Shown here in pieces: positions 33,520 to 41,717 of a stretch of 64,000 bases of DNA. Within the stretch, counting starts at the first letter, position 1. Each line of letters begins with the position of its first letter. Source of the DNA: Allobosea psychrotolerans (GTDB lineage Bacteria; Pseudomonadota; Alphaproteobacteria; Rhizobiales; Beijerinckiaceae); NCBI RefSeq assembly GCF_002917105.1, contig NZ_PQFZ01000004.1, forward strand, positions 62,001-126,000, read 5' to 3'. The notes under the pieces were generated by a model that was given only the letters and a program-made list of their open reading frames with translations, was not told the DNA's origin and searched no databases. A program made the position numbers and the translations under genes.

Positions 33520-34508
33520 CCGTCGCGGCGCGGATTCTCGTCACCGGCAGCGCCGGTCGCGTCGGTTCGAAACTGGTTCGGCGCCTGCTCGATGCCGGCC
33601 GCGAGGTCACGGGCTTCGACCTGCGCCCGGCCGGGATCGAGCACCCCGCCTATCGCGACGTGCTCGGCGGCTTCGACGACCGGGCCGCAGCTTCGGACGC
33701 GGTGAGCGGCGCTGAGGCCATCCTCCATCTCGGCGCTTTCATGTCCTGGCTGCCGGCTGACGGCGACAGGCTGTTCCGCGCCAATGTCGAGGGCACGCGC
33801 GTGCTGCTGGAGGAGGCCGCGCGCGTGAAGCCGCGTCGCCTCGTCTTCGCCAGCTCCGGCGAGGTCTATCCCGAGACCGTCCCCGACTATCTGCCGCTCG
33901 ACGAAGATCACCCGCTGAAGCCGCGCTCGCCCTATGGCCTGACCAAGCTCCTGGGCGAGGAGCTCGTGCGCTTTTTCGAGCGCGTCAGCGTCGTGCCCGC
34001 GACGATCCTGCGCTTTTCGCATACGCAGGATGCGGCCGAACTGCTCGATCCCGAGAGCGTTTTCTCCGGCCCGCGCTTCTTCCTGCATCCGAAGATCCGG
34101 CAGCAGGAGAGCTTCGGCAACATGGCCGCCGTCGCCGTGTTGAAGCAGGCCGATGACGGCCGCGAGGCGCTCGTGCTGTCGCGCAACGAGGCGGGCCGCC
34201 CCTTCCAGATGCACATTACCGACACCCGCGACATGGTGGACGGCATCCTGCTCGCGCTCGACCATGAGGCGGCGGCCGGCCGGACCTATAATCTCGGTGC
34301 GACCGAGCCCGCCGATTTTGCCGCAGCTTTGCCGGGGATGGCGGAGTTGACGGGGCTTCCCCTGAAGACCATCGACCTGCCGGGCAGCGGCGTCTTCTAT
34401 CGGACGTCGAACGCCAGGATTCGGACTGAACTGGGATATGAACCGCGATGGACGTTCGACCGCATGATCGAAGAGGCGGCACAAGTGCGGGCGAAGCGCA
34501 CGTCCTGA
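33516..34508 (+). CDS. NAD-dependent epimerase/dehydratase family oxidoreductase (sugar dehydrogenase candidate)
   Basis: 330 residues. An extended SDR: NAD-binding VTGSAGRVGS (9-18), active-site S113-S114 in VFASSGEVYPE, and Y140-x3-K144 in SPYGLTKLLGEE. Uronate dehydrogenases and UDP-sugar epimerases share this layout. In an operon with a lactonase and an acid-sugar dehydratase, oxidation of a sugar or uronate to its lactone is the most economical role, but an epimerase is possible. The 3' end overlaps the IclR fusion gene by 61 bp. Confidence 0.85.
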   Translation: MTVAARILVTGSAGRVGSKLVRRLLDAGREVTGFDLRPAGIEHPAYRDVLGGFDDRAAASDAVSGAEAILHLGAFMSWLPADGDRLFRANVEGTRVLLEEAARVKPRRLVFASSGEVYPETVPDYLPLDEDHPLKPRSPYGLTKLLGEELVRFFERVSVVPATILRFSHTQDAAELLDPESVFSGPRFFLHPKIRQQESFGNMAAVAVLKQADDGREALVLSRNEAGRPFQMHITDTRDMVDGILLALDHEAAAGRTYNLGATEPADFAAALPGMAELTGLPLKTIDLPGSGVFYRTSNARIRTELGYEPRWTFDRMIEEAAQVRAKRTS

Positions 34509-36196
34509 AACCGGACGAACGCGACGTTCCGATCGGCGCGGCAGCCCTGGCCAAGGGCCTCTATCTGCTCGACGTGATCGGGGAGGCGCCTGCGCCACCG
34601 CGTTTCAAGGATCTTCAGGCTGCGACCGGCCTGCCCAAGGGCACGCTCGCGCGCCTGCTCAACACGCTGGTGCTGTTCCGGCTCATCCGCCAGGAGGACA
34701 GCGACAACACCTATCGGCTCGGGCACCGGCTGTTCGAGCTGGCGCACCGCGTCTGGGAATCCTTCGATCTGCGCGGCGCCGCTGCTCCCGTGCTCGAACG
34801 CCTCGCCGACGAGACCCGAGAGACGGCGGCGCTCTGCGCGATCGACAATGACGAGGTGCTTTATATCGACCAGCGCAGCCGCGGTGGCGCCTATGGCTTC
34901 CGCATCGAGATCGGCCGGCGCGCGCCGCTGCATTGCACGGCCGGCGGCAAGGCCCTGCTCGCCTTCGCCCAGCCGCACGAGCAGCGCGCCATCTTCGACC
35001 GGATCAGGCTCGAGCGCTTCACCGAGGCCAGCTTCACGCAGGAGGACGCGCTGCTTGCCGATCTCGCTCTGACGCGGGCGCGCGGCTATGCGGTCTCGCT
35101 CGAGGAGCATGTCGCGGGCGTCTCCTCGGTCGCCGCGCCGATCTTCGATCATACCGGCCGTGCGGTCGCCGCGATCGGCGTGTTCGGGCCGAGTTCGCGC
35201 CTGACCAGCGAGCGCCTCCACGTCACCGGGCGTGATCTGATGGCCGCCGGCCGGCAGATTTCCGGCAATGTCGGCGCCACGCCGATGAACATCACGCCGA
35301 GCACGCGGTCTGGCCGCGCCACCGATCCGCAGGTCGAATGCGTGCTGCCCTGGGGCGCGCATCTGGCGGAAGGACCGGTCTGGTCGGCGCGGGAGAAGCG
35401 GCTCTACTGGGTCGATATCCTCGCCCCCTCGGTCAACCGCTTCGACCCCGCGACGCGGGCCAATGAGGAGGTCATGTTGCCGCGCCTGGTCAGCGCGGTG
35501 GTCGAGCGCCGCGGCGGCGGACTTGTCGCCTTGACGCAGGACGGGCTCGAGGCTTTCGATTTCGCCAGCGGCGCGCTGAGCCCCCTGGTCGATCCGGAGG
35601 CCGAGATTCCCGATAACCGTTTCAATGACGGCAAATGTGACCGGCGCGGGCGTCTCTGGGCCGGAACGATGCGGCTCGATGCCAGCCGCACCAGCGGCTC
35701 GCTTTATGCGATCGCGCCCGATCTCACCTGGGAGCGCCGGGAAAGCGGCCTGACCGTCGCCAACGGCCTCGACTGGAGCCCGGACGGGCGGACCTTCTAT
35801 TTCGCCGATTCCGCGCCGGGCCGCATCTACGCCTATGATTTCGACATGGAGACGGGCCAGCTCGCGCGTCGCCGCGTTTTCGCCGAGATCGATGCCACCA
35901 TCGGCCGCCCCGATGGTCTTGCCGTCGACAGCGAAGGCTTCGTCTGGTGCGCGGTCTGGGACGGCTGGTGCCTGCACCGCTACGCGCCTGACGGAGTGCT
36001 GGCGCGCGAGGTCCGCCTGCCGATTCCGCGCCCGACCAGCGTCGCCTTCGGCGGCGACGATCTGAAGACGCTGTTCATCACCAGCGCGCGCGTCCGCTTG
36101 CCGTCGCGCATCCTGGCGGAGGCGCCTTTCTCCGGTGGCCTGTTCACGTTGCCGGTCGATGTTCCCGGCCTGCCGGCTTCGGAATTCGCGGCATGA
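34448..36196 (+). CDS. IclR-type regulator fused to SMP-30/gluconolactonase domain
   Basis: 582 residues, one uninterrupted frame. Residues 28-85 are an IclR winged helix (AALAKGLYLLDVIG, FKDLQAATGLPKGTLARLLNTL), and about 95-275 the IclR effector domain (GGKALLAFAQ, SSVAAPIFDHTGRAVAAIGVFG). A linker at about 278-297 leads to a six-bladed SMP-30 domain whose metal ligands E309 (HLAEGPVW), N439 (VANGLDWSPDG) and D489 (GRPDGLAVD) are all present. The protein would sense a pathway compound and hydrolyse its lactone. No internal stop or ribosome site between the halves was noted. It starts inside the upstream gene. Confidence 0.88.
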   Translation: MDVRPHDRRGGTSAGEAHVLKPDERDVPIGAAALAKGLYLLDVIGEAPAPPRFKDLQAATGLPKGTLARLLNTLVLFRLIRQEDSDNTYRLGHRLFELAHRVWESFDLRGAAAPVLERLADETRETAALCAIDNDEVLYIDQRSRGGAYGFRIEIGRRAPLHCTAGGKALLAFAQPHEQRAIFDRIRLERFTEASFTQEDALLADLALTRARGYAVSLEEHVAGVSSVAAPIFDHTGRAVAAIGVFGPSSRLTSERLHVTGRDLMAAGRQISGNVGATPMNITPSTRSGRATDPQVECVLPWGAHLAEGPVWSAREKRLYWVDILAPSVNRFDPATRANEEVMLPRLVSAVVERRGGGLVALTQDGLEAFDFASGALSPLVDPEAEIPDNRFNDGKCDRRGRLWAGTMRLDASRTSGSLYAIAPDLTWERRESGLTVANGLDWSPDGRTFYFADSAPGRIYAYDFDMETGQLARRRVFAEIDATIGRPDGLAVDSEGFVWCAVWDGWCLHRYAPDGVLAREVRLPIPRPTSVAFGGDDLKTLFITSARVRLPSRILAEAPFSGGLFTLPVDVPGLPASEFAA

Positions 36197-36957
36197 GCGC
36201 GCAGGCGATCTATCCCGATCTCGCCGGCCGCGCCGCGCTCGTCACCGGCGGGGCAGACGGGATCGGTCGGGCGATCGTCGTGGCGCTTATTCGCCAGAAG
36301 GCCAGGGTCGCCTTTCTCGACCAGGATCGCGAGCGCGGCGAAGCTCTGGCTATGGAGTTGGCTGAGGCCGGCGGAACGGTCTCGTTCCAGCCCGTCGATC
36401 TGCGCGACATCGCCGCGACGAAAGGAGCGATCATGGCGGCGCGCGAGGCCTGCGGCCCGTTCTCGATCGGCGTCAACAATGCCGGCCATGACGAGCGTCA
36501 TGCCTTCGAGACCGTGACATCAGAATATTGGGACGACCGTTTCGCGGTGAATCTGCGCCCGATGATGTTCGTCGCCCAGGCGCTTGCTCCCGATATGCGC
36601 GCGCTTGGCGGCGGCGCGCTGATCAATCTGAGCTCGACCTCGTGGATGAAGGGATCTCCCCACATGATCGCTTACACGACCGCGAAATCAGCGGTGCTCG
36701 GCTTCACCCGCTCGCTGGCGCGGGCGCTGGGGCCTGATGGCATCCGGGTCAACTGCGTCACGCCCGGCTGGGTGATGACCGAGCGCCAGCGTATGCATTG
36801 GGTCACGCCGGACAAATGGGAAGCTGCCCAGCAGGCCCAGGCGATCAAGGGGGAGATCCTGCCGGAGGATATCGCGGCGATGGTTCTCTTCCTCGCATCG
36901 GACGCCGCGCGCATGTGCACCGGCCAGAACTTCATCGTCGATGCCGGTACGGTCTGA
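36193..36957 (+). CDS. SDR family oxidoreductase
   Basis: 254 residues, classical SDR. Cofactor loop VTGGADGIGRAIV, NNAG in SIGVNNAGHDE, Ser in NLSSTSWMKG, and YTTAK catalytic Tyr/Lys in MIAYTTAKSAVLGFTRSLA. The end NFIVDAGTV is typical. Likely substrates are a sugar (aldose 1-dehydrogenase, giving the lactone for the SMP-30 domain) or a keto acid such as 2-keto-3-deoxy acid. It overlaps the regulator-lactonase gene by 4 bp. Confidence 0.93.
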   Translation: MSAQAIYPDLAGRAALVTGGADGIGRAIVVALIRQKARVAFLDQDRERGEALAMELAEAGGTVSFQPVDLRDIAATKGAIMAAREACGPFSIGVNNAGHDERHAFETVTSEYWDDRFAVNLRPMMFVAQALAPDMRALGGGALINLSSTSWMKGSPHMIAYTTAKSAVLGFTRSLARALGPDGIRVNCVTPGWVMTERQRMHWVTPDKWEAAQQAQAIKGEILPEDIAAMVLFLASDAARMCTGQNFIVDAGTV

Positions 36958-36961
36958 TCCG

Positions 36962-38386
36962 ATGTCGCCGCTCGCCGAGCTCGCCGGGAGGCTCGACCCG
37001 TCCTGCGTGCTGGCTGCGCCCGAGGAGATGGCGCCGTACCTCGGCGACTGGCGCGGCCGCAGGCGTGGTCGCGCCCTGGCGGTCCTGCGCCCGCGCTCCG
37101 TCGCGGAGGTCTCGACGATCCTGCGTTGGGCCTCGGCGACGCGCACGCCGATCGTGCCGCAAGGCGGCAACACCGGCCTGTCCGCCGGCGCTACGCCCGA
37201 TGCGAGCGGCCGATGCGCCGTGCTCTCGCTGGGCCGGCTCAACCGCATCCGCTCGGTCGATACGGAGGGCGACAGCGTGACCGCTGAGGCGGGCTGCGTG
37301 CTGGCGCAGCTTCAGCAGGAGGCGGCCAAGGCCAACCGGCTGTTTCCCCTGAGCCTGGGCAGCGAGGGCTCCTGCCAGGTCGGCGGCATCGTTGCGACCA
37401 ATGCCGGCGGCATCAACGTGATCCGCTACGGCACGGTGCGCGACCTCGTGCTCGGTCTCGAATATGTGCGCGCCGACGGCGCCGTGATCCACGGCTTGAA
37501 GCCGCTGCGCAAGGACAATGCGGGCTATGCGCTGCGCGATCTGCTGATCGGCTCGGAAGGCACCCTGGCCGTCATCACCGCGGCGTCGTTCAGGCTCTTC
37601 GCCAGTCCGAAGGCAAGCGCGACCGCGCTCTGCGGAATCCCGGATCCGACGGCAGCGATCCGGCTGCTGGCCATGCTGCGTGAGGTTGCCGGCGAGCGGA
37701 TCTCGAGTTTCGAGCTCATGTGCGATGCCGAAATGGGCCTGACGCTCGATCTCCTCGGCGGGGCGGCGCTCCCGTTCGGTGGCCGCTATCCCTGGTATGT
37801 CTTCATCGAGATCGCCGACAGCGCGTCGGATGCCGCCATGGAGCAGGTTCTGACGCGCGCGCTGGCGCTCGCTTTCGATGCCGGTGTGTTGAGCGATGCG
37901 GTCGTCGCGCAGAGCGGCGCCCAGGCCAAGGCGCTCTGGCATCTGCGTTTCGCCGTCTCGGAAGCCAACAAGCGCGCGGGCCCGAGCGTCTCGCACGACA
38001 CCAGCGTCGCGACTGCGGATGTTCCCCGCTTCATCGCAGCGGTGCAGGGCGCCGCTGCGGAGCGCTTCCCGACCGCGCAGCCCCTCTTCGTTGGCCATGT
38101 CGGCGACGGCAACATCCACGTCATTCTGCTATTCGGGAAGGGCGGGTTCCAGGATGATGCGGCCTTCGCGGCGCTGGCCGCGAGCGTGAATGCCTGCATC
38201 TTCGAGATCGTCAGCCAGTTCGGCGGCAGCATCACGGCCGAGCATGGCGTCGGCCGTTCCCTTGTCGGCGCATTGCGCCGGGCCACCCAACCCGAGACGC
38301 TCGAACTCATGGCCGGAATCAAGAACGCCTTCGATCCGCTCGGCATCCTGAACCCCGGCGCGGTCCTGGAGCCGGAAGAAATCTGA
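36962..38386 (+). CDS. FAD-linked oxidase (glycolate/D-lactate dehydrogenase type)
   Basis: 474 residues from ATG 36962, 4 bp after the SDR stop; an ATG at 36941 lies inside the SDR gene. The FAD-binding PCMH domain reads TPIVPQGGNTGLSAGATPD, SLGSEGSCQVGGIVATNAGG and IGSEGTLAVITAASFRLF. The C-terminal oxidase part has VGHVGDGNIHVILLF and ITAEHGVGRSL. The family oxidises 2-hydroxy acids such as D-lactate, glycolate or D-2-hydroxyglutarate. As last gene of the operon it may oxidise the hydroxy acid derived from the aldolase product. Confidence 0.92.
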   Translation: MSPLAELAGRLDPSCVLAAPEEMAPYLGDWRGRRRGRALAVLRPRSVAEVSTILRWASATRTPIVPQGGNTGLSAGATPDASGRCAVLSLGRLNRIRSVDTEGDSVTAEAGCVLAQLQQEAAKANRLFPLSLGSEGSCQVGGIVATNAGGINVIRYGTVRDLVLGLEYVRADGAVIHGLKPLRKDNAGYALRDLLIGSEGTLAVITAASFRLFASPKASATALCGIPDPTAAIRLLAMLREVAGERISSFELMCDAEMGLTLDLLGGAALPFGGRYPWYVFIEIADSASDAAMEQVLTRALALAFDAGVLSDAVVAQSGAQAKALWHLRFAVSEANKRAGPSVSHDTSVATADVPRFIAAVQGAAAERFPTAQPLFVGHVGDGNIHVILLFGKGGFQDDAAFAALAASVNACIFEIVSQFGGSITAEHGVGRSLVGALRRATQPETLELMAGIKNAFDPLGILNPGAVLEPEEI

Positions 38387-38403
38387 ATCCGGCTCTCATC
38401 TAA

Positions 38404-38460
38404 GAGCGAGAGCAGGATGCGAGAAACCGGTTCCCATTTTTTCGCATCCTGCTCTCGTCG
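38404..38460. repeat. palindromic repeat, family B
   Basis: Stem gagcaggatgcga/cgcatcctgctctc around aaaccggttccc. Similar units occur at 41328-41375 and 60085-60145, and as part of the GH13 insertion. It may also act as a terminator of the sugar-acid operon. Confidence 0.65.
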
Positions 38461-38483
38461 CACCGCTGTCCTGATGGCGTCAT

Positions 38484-38519
38484 GCGAAAACCCGCTGCGG
38501 ATCTCGCAGCGGGTTTCGC
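38484..38519. terminator. probable terminator of the small-protein/GNAT transcript
   Basis: Stem acccgctgcg/cgcagcgggt extended by gcgaaa/ttcgc, with a gatct loop. It lies immediately past the stop codon of the 72-residue gene on the minus strand. The T-run is short (gcgaaa side), so efficiency is uncertain. Confidence 0.55.
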
Positions 38520-38520
38520 G

Positions 38521-38739
38521 TCACATCAATCTGGCCGCGCGTCCGTTCAGAGAGGCGACCTCGCCTCTCAGGATCATCTTGCTGGCAAGCAGCTCCCCCT
38601 TCGCCAGGCCCAGCAGTGCGGTTGCAACCGCGCTCACCTTGACGGCTTCCTCGATGAGATATTCGGTCATCCCGATCATTGCATCGATCTCGGCTTCGGA
38701 GATCGCTGTCGGCTGCGTGATGTCAGTCGGCGGCATCAT
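38521..38739 (-). CDS. small hypothetical protein coupled to tandem-GNAT gene
   Basis: 72 residues. The start overlaps the end of the GNAT gene by 17 bp, with aaggag just before tandem ATG codons (38739 or 38736), so translation is coupled. An acidic N-terminal helix (AISEAEIDAMIGMTEYLIEEAVK) is followed by a hydrophobic stretch SAVATALLGLAKGELLASKMI and a basic C-terminus NGRAARLM. No family is recognised. Coupling suggests it works with the acyltransferase, as partner, substrate or carrier; this is inference. Confidence 0.65.
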   Translation of the reverse strand: MMPPTDITQPTAISEAEIDAMIGMTEYLIEEAVKVSAVATALLGLAKGELLASKMILRGEVASLNGRAARLM

Positions 38740-40108
38740 TCACTCCTTGTAGTCGTCCGTAGATCAGGGGTGGCCAGGAATCTGTCCCGCAGGAGGGGGA
38801 CTCCCCGTAGAAGGGATTGACGCAGCCGGGGATATCCTTGTCGGGATAGAGCGTGGTCGGGCTCACACCCGGGATCCATTCGCCGGAACCGAGGGATTTA
38901 TCGGGGAGATCGGGGGTCTCCGCCCTGGCTTCCAGCGGGCCGGGACGGTCCCATTGGCCTTCCGGTCGGACGAGCACTGCGGCGCCCGAATCGGGCGTAA
39001 GCCGCCGGTCTGACGGTTCGGTGACGAGGTCCATCTCGTAATAGACCTCGTCGGTCAGATAGGAGAGGCCCGAGCCCGGGCGGCGCTTGAATCCGAAGCG
39101 CTCCCAGATCTTCGAGACCGGGAAGGCGGCCTGCCCGTAGAAGCGCCGATAGCCCTTGTCCTGGCCGAAGGCGAGCGCCGCCCGCACCAGATCGAGCGCC
39201 AGGCCGCCCCGGCAGCGCGGCAGGACAGCAAGCCGCTCGATCTTGATGAAGTCGGCCCAGTAACGCAGCCGGATGCAGCCCGCCGGCTCGTCGCCGACAT
39301 AGCCGAGCAGATGTGTCGCCGTGTAGTCGTTGCCGTCGACGTCCTCGGCATAGGGAACGCTACGGTCCTCGACATAGGCGGCTCCGCGAATGGCAATGCA
39401 TTTGAGGAGGTCGTCGGCGGAGTGCACGACGGTGACGGAGGTCTTCTTCGTGCCGGCGTTCAGGCCCGGAATGAAGTTGTCATAGGGCCTGCGGCCGGCG
39501 GCAGGGTCGGGCAGGGCGCAGCTCATCAGCTGGTAGGATTTCAACCCGTCATAGGCTGCGCCCATGACGAACCCCATCTTCTCGAAGAAGGTCTGAGCCT
39601 TCCTGTTCGCCGGTTTGCAGAAGACCGGCAGGCCCCGGTTCTTGTCGCTGGTCATGCGCTCCATCACGAGCGAGATGCCGCCGCCCTGACCCTCCGGGAG
39701 GTAGATGAACCAGAAGTAGAGCACGGCGGCACGTTCGCTGGGCCGGCAGATGAACTTCAGATCGGGGTTGGCGGTGTCCAGTGCGCCGGTGAAGAGCGCA
39801 CGCGCGCCAGCCTGATTCAGCGGCAGATGCGCCAGGATACCGATCGGCGTGGCCTTGGGGTCGTCAGACCAGCCGCGCGAGAAAGCTGAAATCGTATCCG
39901 GATTATGCTGAAACACGTTCATAACCCGCTCAAGAGTTGACAGGCCGGGTATATCGGCGCTTGCCATTCTCATTGAATAGTCGATGATTCCCTTTGTCGG
40001 GCTGAACGTCGTGTATCCACGCCCGTATTTCGTGTAGTCGAGCGTGCGGAAATTGCGCTGAGTTTGCGCAATATTGAAGTGCTCCTTCAGCGAATAGTGG
40101 AACCCCAT
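38723..40108 (-). CDS. tandem-GNAT acyltransferase-like protein
   Basis: 461 residues. The N-terminal unit (about 60-205) looks like a degenerate GNAT fold (ILAHLPLNQAG, AAVLYFWFIYLPEGQGGGISLVMER, AQTFFEKMGFVMG). The second (about 220-355) is a clearer GNAT with THLLGYVGDEPAGCIRLRYWADFIKIERLAVLPRCRGGLALDLVRAAL and IWERFGFKRR, resembling N-acyl-amino-acid or autoinducer-synthase-like GNATs. A Pro-rich tail of about 100 residues (PDLPDKSLGSGEWIPG, CVNPFYGESPSCG) has no known domain. Divergent from a LysR gene, upstream of a coupled small protein. Acyl donor and acceptor unknown. Confidence 0.75.
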   Translation of the reverse strand: MGFHYSLKEHFNIAQTQRNFRTLDYTKYGRGYTTFSPTKGIIDYSMRMASADIPGLSTLERVMNVFQHNPDTISAFSRGWSDDPKATPIGILAHLPLNQAGARALFTGALDTANPDLKFICRPSERAAVLYFWFIYLPEGQGGGISLVMERMTSDKNRGLPVFCKPANRKAQTFFEKMGFVMGAAYDGLKSYQLMSCALPDPAAGRRPYDNFIPGLNAGTKKTSVTVVHSADDLLKCIAIRGAAYVEDRSVPYAEDVDGNDYTATHLLGYVGDEPAGCIRLRYWADFIKIERLAVLPRCRGGLALDLVRAALAFGQDKGYRRFYGQAAFPVSKIWERFGFKRRPGSGLSYLTDEVYYEMDLVTEPSDRRLTPDSGAAVLVRPEGQWDRPGPLEARAETPDLPDKSLGSGEWIPGVSPTTLYPDKDIPGCVNPFYGESPSCGTDSWPPLIYGRLQGVNDAAD

Positions 40109-40193
40109 GACGCAAATCCTTCTGGATACGAGGAACTAGGTACGCAACAAGGTTAGATTAACCTTAATCTCTGGAGTCGGGGATAAGTCGAAA

Positions 40194-41231
40194 ATGAGGC
40201 ACGTGGTTTCCAAAAGTTCTCACCCCCCGGGTGGGAATGAGGTGAATTTCAATTGGGACGACATTCGAATCTTTCTGAAACTCGCGCGGCTTGGCAGCAT
40301 CCGCGCCGTTGCTGCGGCGACCGGGCACTCCGCGAAGGCGCTCCGCAGCCGAATCATGGACCTCGAAGCGCAGACCGGTGCGGTCCTGTTCCACCGTTCG
40401 GCCGCCGGCGTGTCGCTGACCAAGACCGGTGAGCGCCTGATTGCGGCGGCGGAGGAAATCCAGAAGCAGGCCAAGGTCTTCGGCGCGCTCTCGATGCGGG
40501 GCAGGCGGGACCTGAAGCCGACTGCGCGCGTCGGCATCACCGAGGGCCTCGGCGCCTTCTGGCTGACGCCGATGTTCGGCAATCTGCGTCGGGCCCATCC
40601 CGACATCCAGTTCGATATGAAATGCTCGATGACGGCGCCGAACATCTCGGAGCTGGAGGTCGACCTGGCGATCCAGTTGGACAAGCCGACGGACCCCAAT
40701 CTGATCGTCCGGCGTATCGGCTATCTCCACGTCGTCCTCTATGCGGCGCAGAGCTATGTCGAGGAATACGGAGCGCCGGCCAGCAAGGCTGACATCGCCG
40801 ACTACCACTTCGTCGAGATCGAGGCTCCGCAGATCAGGAGCGAGAGGGTCGAGGAGGAAATGACCCGAGAGGACAAGCGCCGCTTCGTCAATATGCGGGT
40901 CGATATCAGCTCCGCCCAGTTCGTGGCGGCACTGAGCGGCTGGGGCGTGACGGCTCTGCCGACCTATGCGCCCATCGTCTCGAGCGGGCTCGTCCATGTC
41001 GCCAAGGACTTCGCCCTCCGGCGGGATATCTGGCTCGCCTACCACCCGCAGGCGGCCGAGCTGCGCCATATCCGGCAGACGATCGACTGGGTCGTGCAGT
41101 CCTTCGACGCCTCGCTATATCCCTGGTTCCGCGAGGAATTCGTCAGTCCCGCCGAGATAGAACACTACATGGAGCGCAAGAAAATAATGAGTTTCTTCAC
41201 TCCGGGAGCGGTGACGAGGCTGGCCTCGTAG
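40194..41231 (+). CDS. LysR family transcriptional regulator
   Basis: 345 residues. Winged helix at about 17-80 (NFNWDDIRIFLKLARLGSIRAVAAATGHSAKALRSRIMDLEAQTGAVLFHR), then a substrate-binding-protein-like effector domain (ARVGITEGLGAFWLTPMFGNL, DLAIQLDKP, SGWGVTALPTYAPIVSSGLV). GTG 40242, preceded by gggtgggaatgag, may be the real start, because the first 16 residues are not family-like. It is divergent from the tandem-GNAT gene across 85 bp and probably controls it. The effector is unknown. Confidence 0.9.
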   Translation: MRHVVSKSSHPPGGNEVNFNWDDIRIFLKLARLGSIRAVAAATGHSAKALRSRIMDLEAQTGAVLFHRSAAGVSLTKTGERLIAAAEEIQKQAKVFGALSMRGRRDLKPTARVGITEGLGAFWLTPMFGNLRRAHPDIQFDMKCSMTAPNISELEVDLAIQLDKPTDPNLIVRRIGYLHVVLYAAQSYVEEYGAPASKADIADYHFVEIEAPQIRSERVEEEMTREDKRRFVNMRVDISSAQFVAALSGWGVTALPTYAPIVSSGLVHVAKDFALRRDIWLAYHPQAAELRHIRQTIDWVVQSFDASLYPWFREEFVSPAEIEHYMERKKIMSFFTPGAVTRLAS

Positions 41232-41267
41232 ATTTATCCAGCTTGCCTCTCGAGAGCCGGATGACTT

Positions 41268-41296
41268 CAGCTGGGATCACCAAGTGATCCCAGCTG
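41268..41296. terminator. strong hairpin after the LysR gene
   Basis: Perfect 13-bp stem cagctgggatcac/gtgatcccagctg with a caa loop, 36 bp past the LysR stop. There is no T-run directly after it, so a transcript-stabilising or Rho-linked role is also possible. Confidence 0.55.
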
Positions 41297-41327
41297 AGTC
41301 TGAAGCGGTCTTTCATCGAAAAGTTAG

Positions 41328-41375
41328 GGCAGGATGCGAAAAACCGGCTCCCGGATTTTCGCATCCTGCTCTAAA
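41328..41375. repeat. palindromic repeat, family B
   Basis: gcaggatgcgaaaa/ttttcgcatcctgc arms around accggctcccgga. Same unit as at 38404-38460. Confidence 0.65.
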
Positions 41376-41407
41376 TTCCCGCCGCTGTTTGCGTTCGAGG
41401 CGCGCTT

Positions 41408-41629
41408 ATGACGAAGGCTAAGGACAAGGCCAAGGCTCAGGCGCTGACGATCCTCGCGAAGGATATTCCGAAACTGGCGGCGGCAGCGAATATCCTCGGA
41501 AGCCCCTTGCTCTGCAGCATCCTGGAGCGCGCCCAGAAAGAGGTCGAGATCGAGCTCGCGAAACTTGAGGGCGCACAGGCTTCGCTGGCCGCCGGCGGGA
41601 TTCGTGGCCAGAGCTCGCTCGACCGGTAA
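41408..41629 (+). CDS. small hypothetical helical protein
   Basis: 73 residues. Lys/Ala-rich N-terminus (TKAKDKAKAQALTILAKDIPKL), a short apolar middle (AAANILGSPLLCSILERAQ) and a heptad-like EVEIELAKLEGAQASLAAG helix. No signal peptide and no recognised family. ATG follows gaggcgcgctt, a weak ribosome site. It stands alone between repeats downstream of the LysR gene. Similar in size and helical make-up to the 72-residue protein on the other side, but not clearly homologous. Confidence 0.5.
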   Translation: MTKAKDKAKAQALTILAKDIPKLAAAANILGSPLLCSILERAQKEVEIELAKLEGAQASLAAGGIRGQSSLDR

Positions 41630-41717
41630 GGACTTGGCGCTGCTATCGCGTCTTAGAGGAAAGCGGACCTCGGTTCGCTCGGAATCGCGCTAAAACAGTG
41701 CTCTTGCGTTCGAACGC

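Noticed and set aside
41640..41703. Stretch after the 73-residue gene considered as another family A repeat
   Set aside because: It shares only scattered words (cgcgtctta, cggttcgct) and lacks the terminal hairpin, so it is at most a decayed copy.
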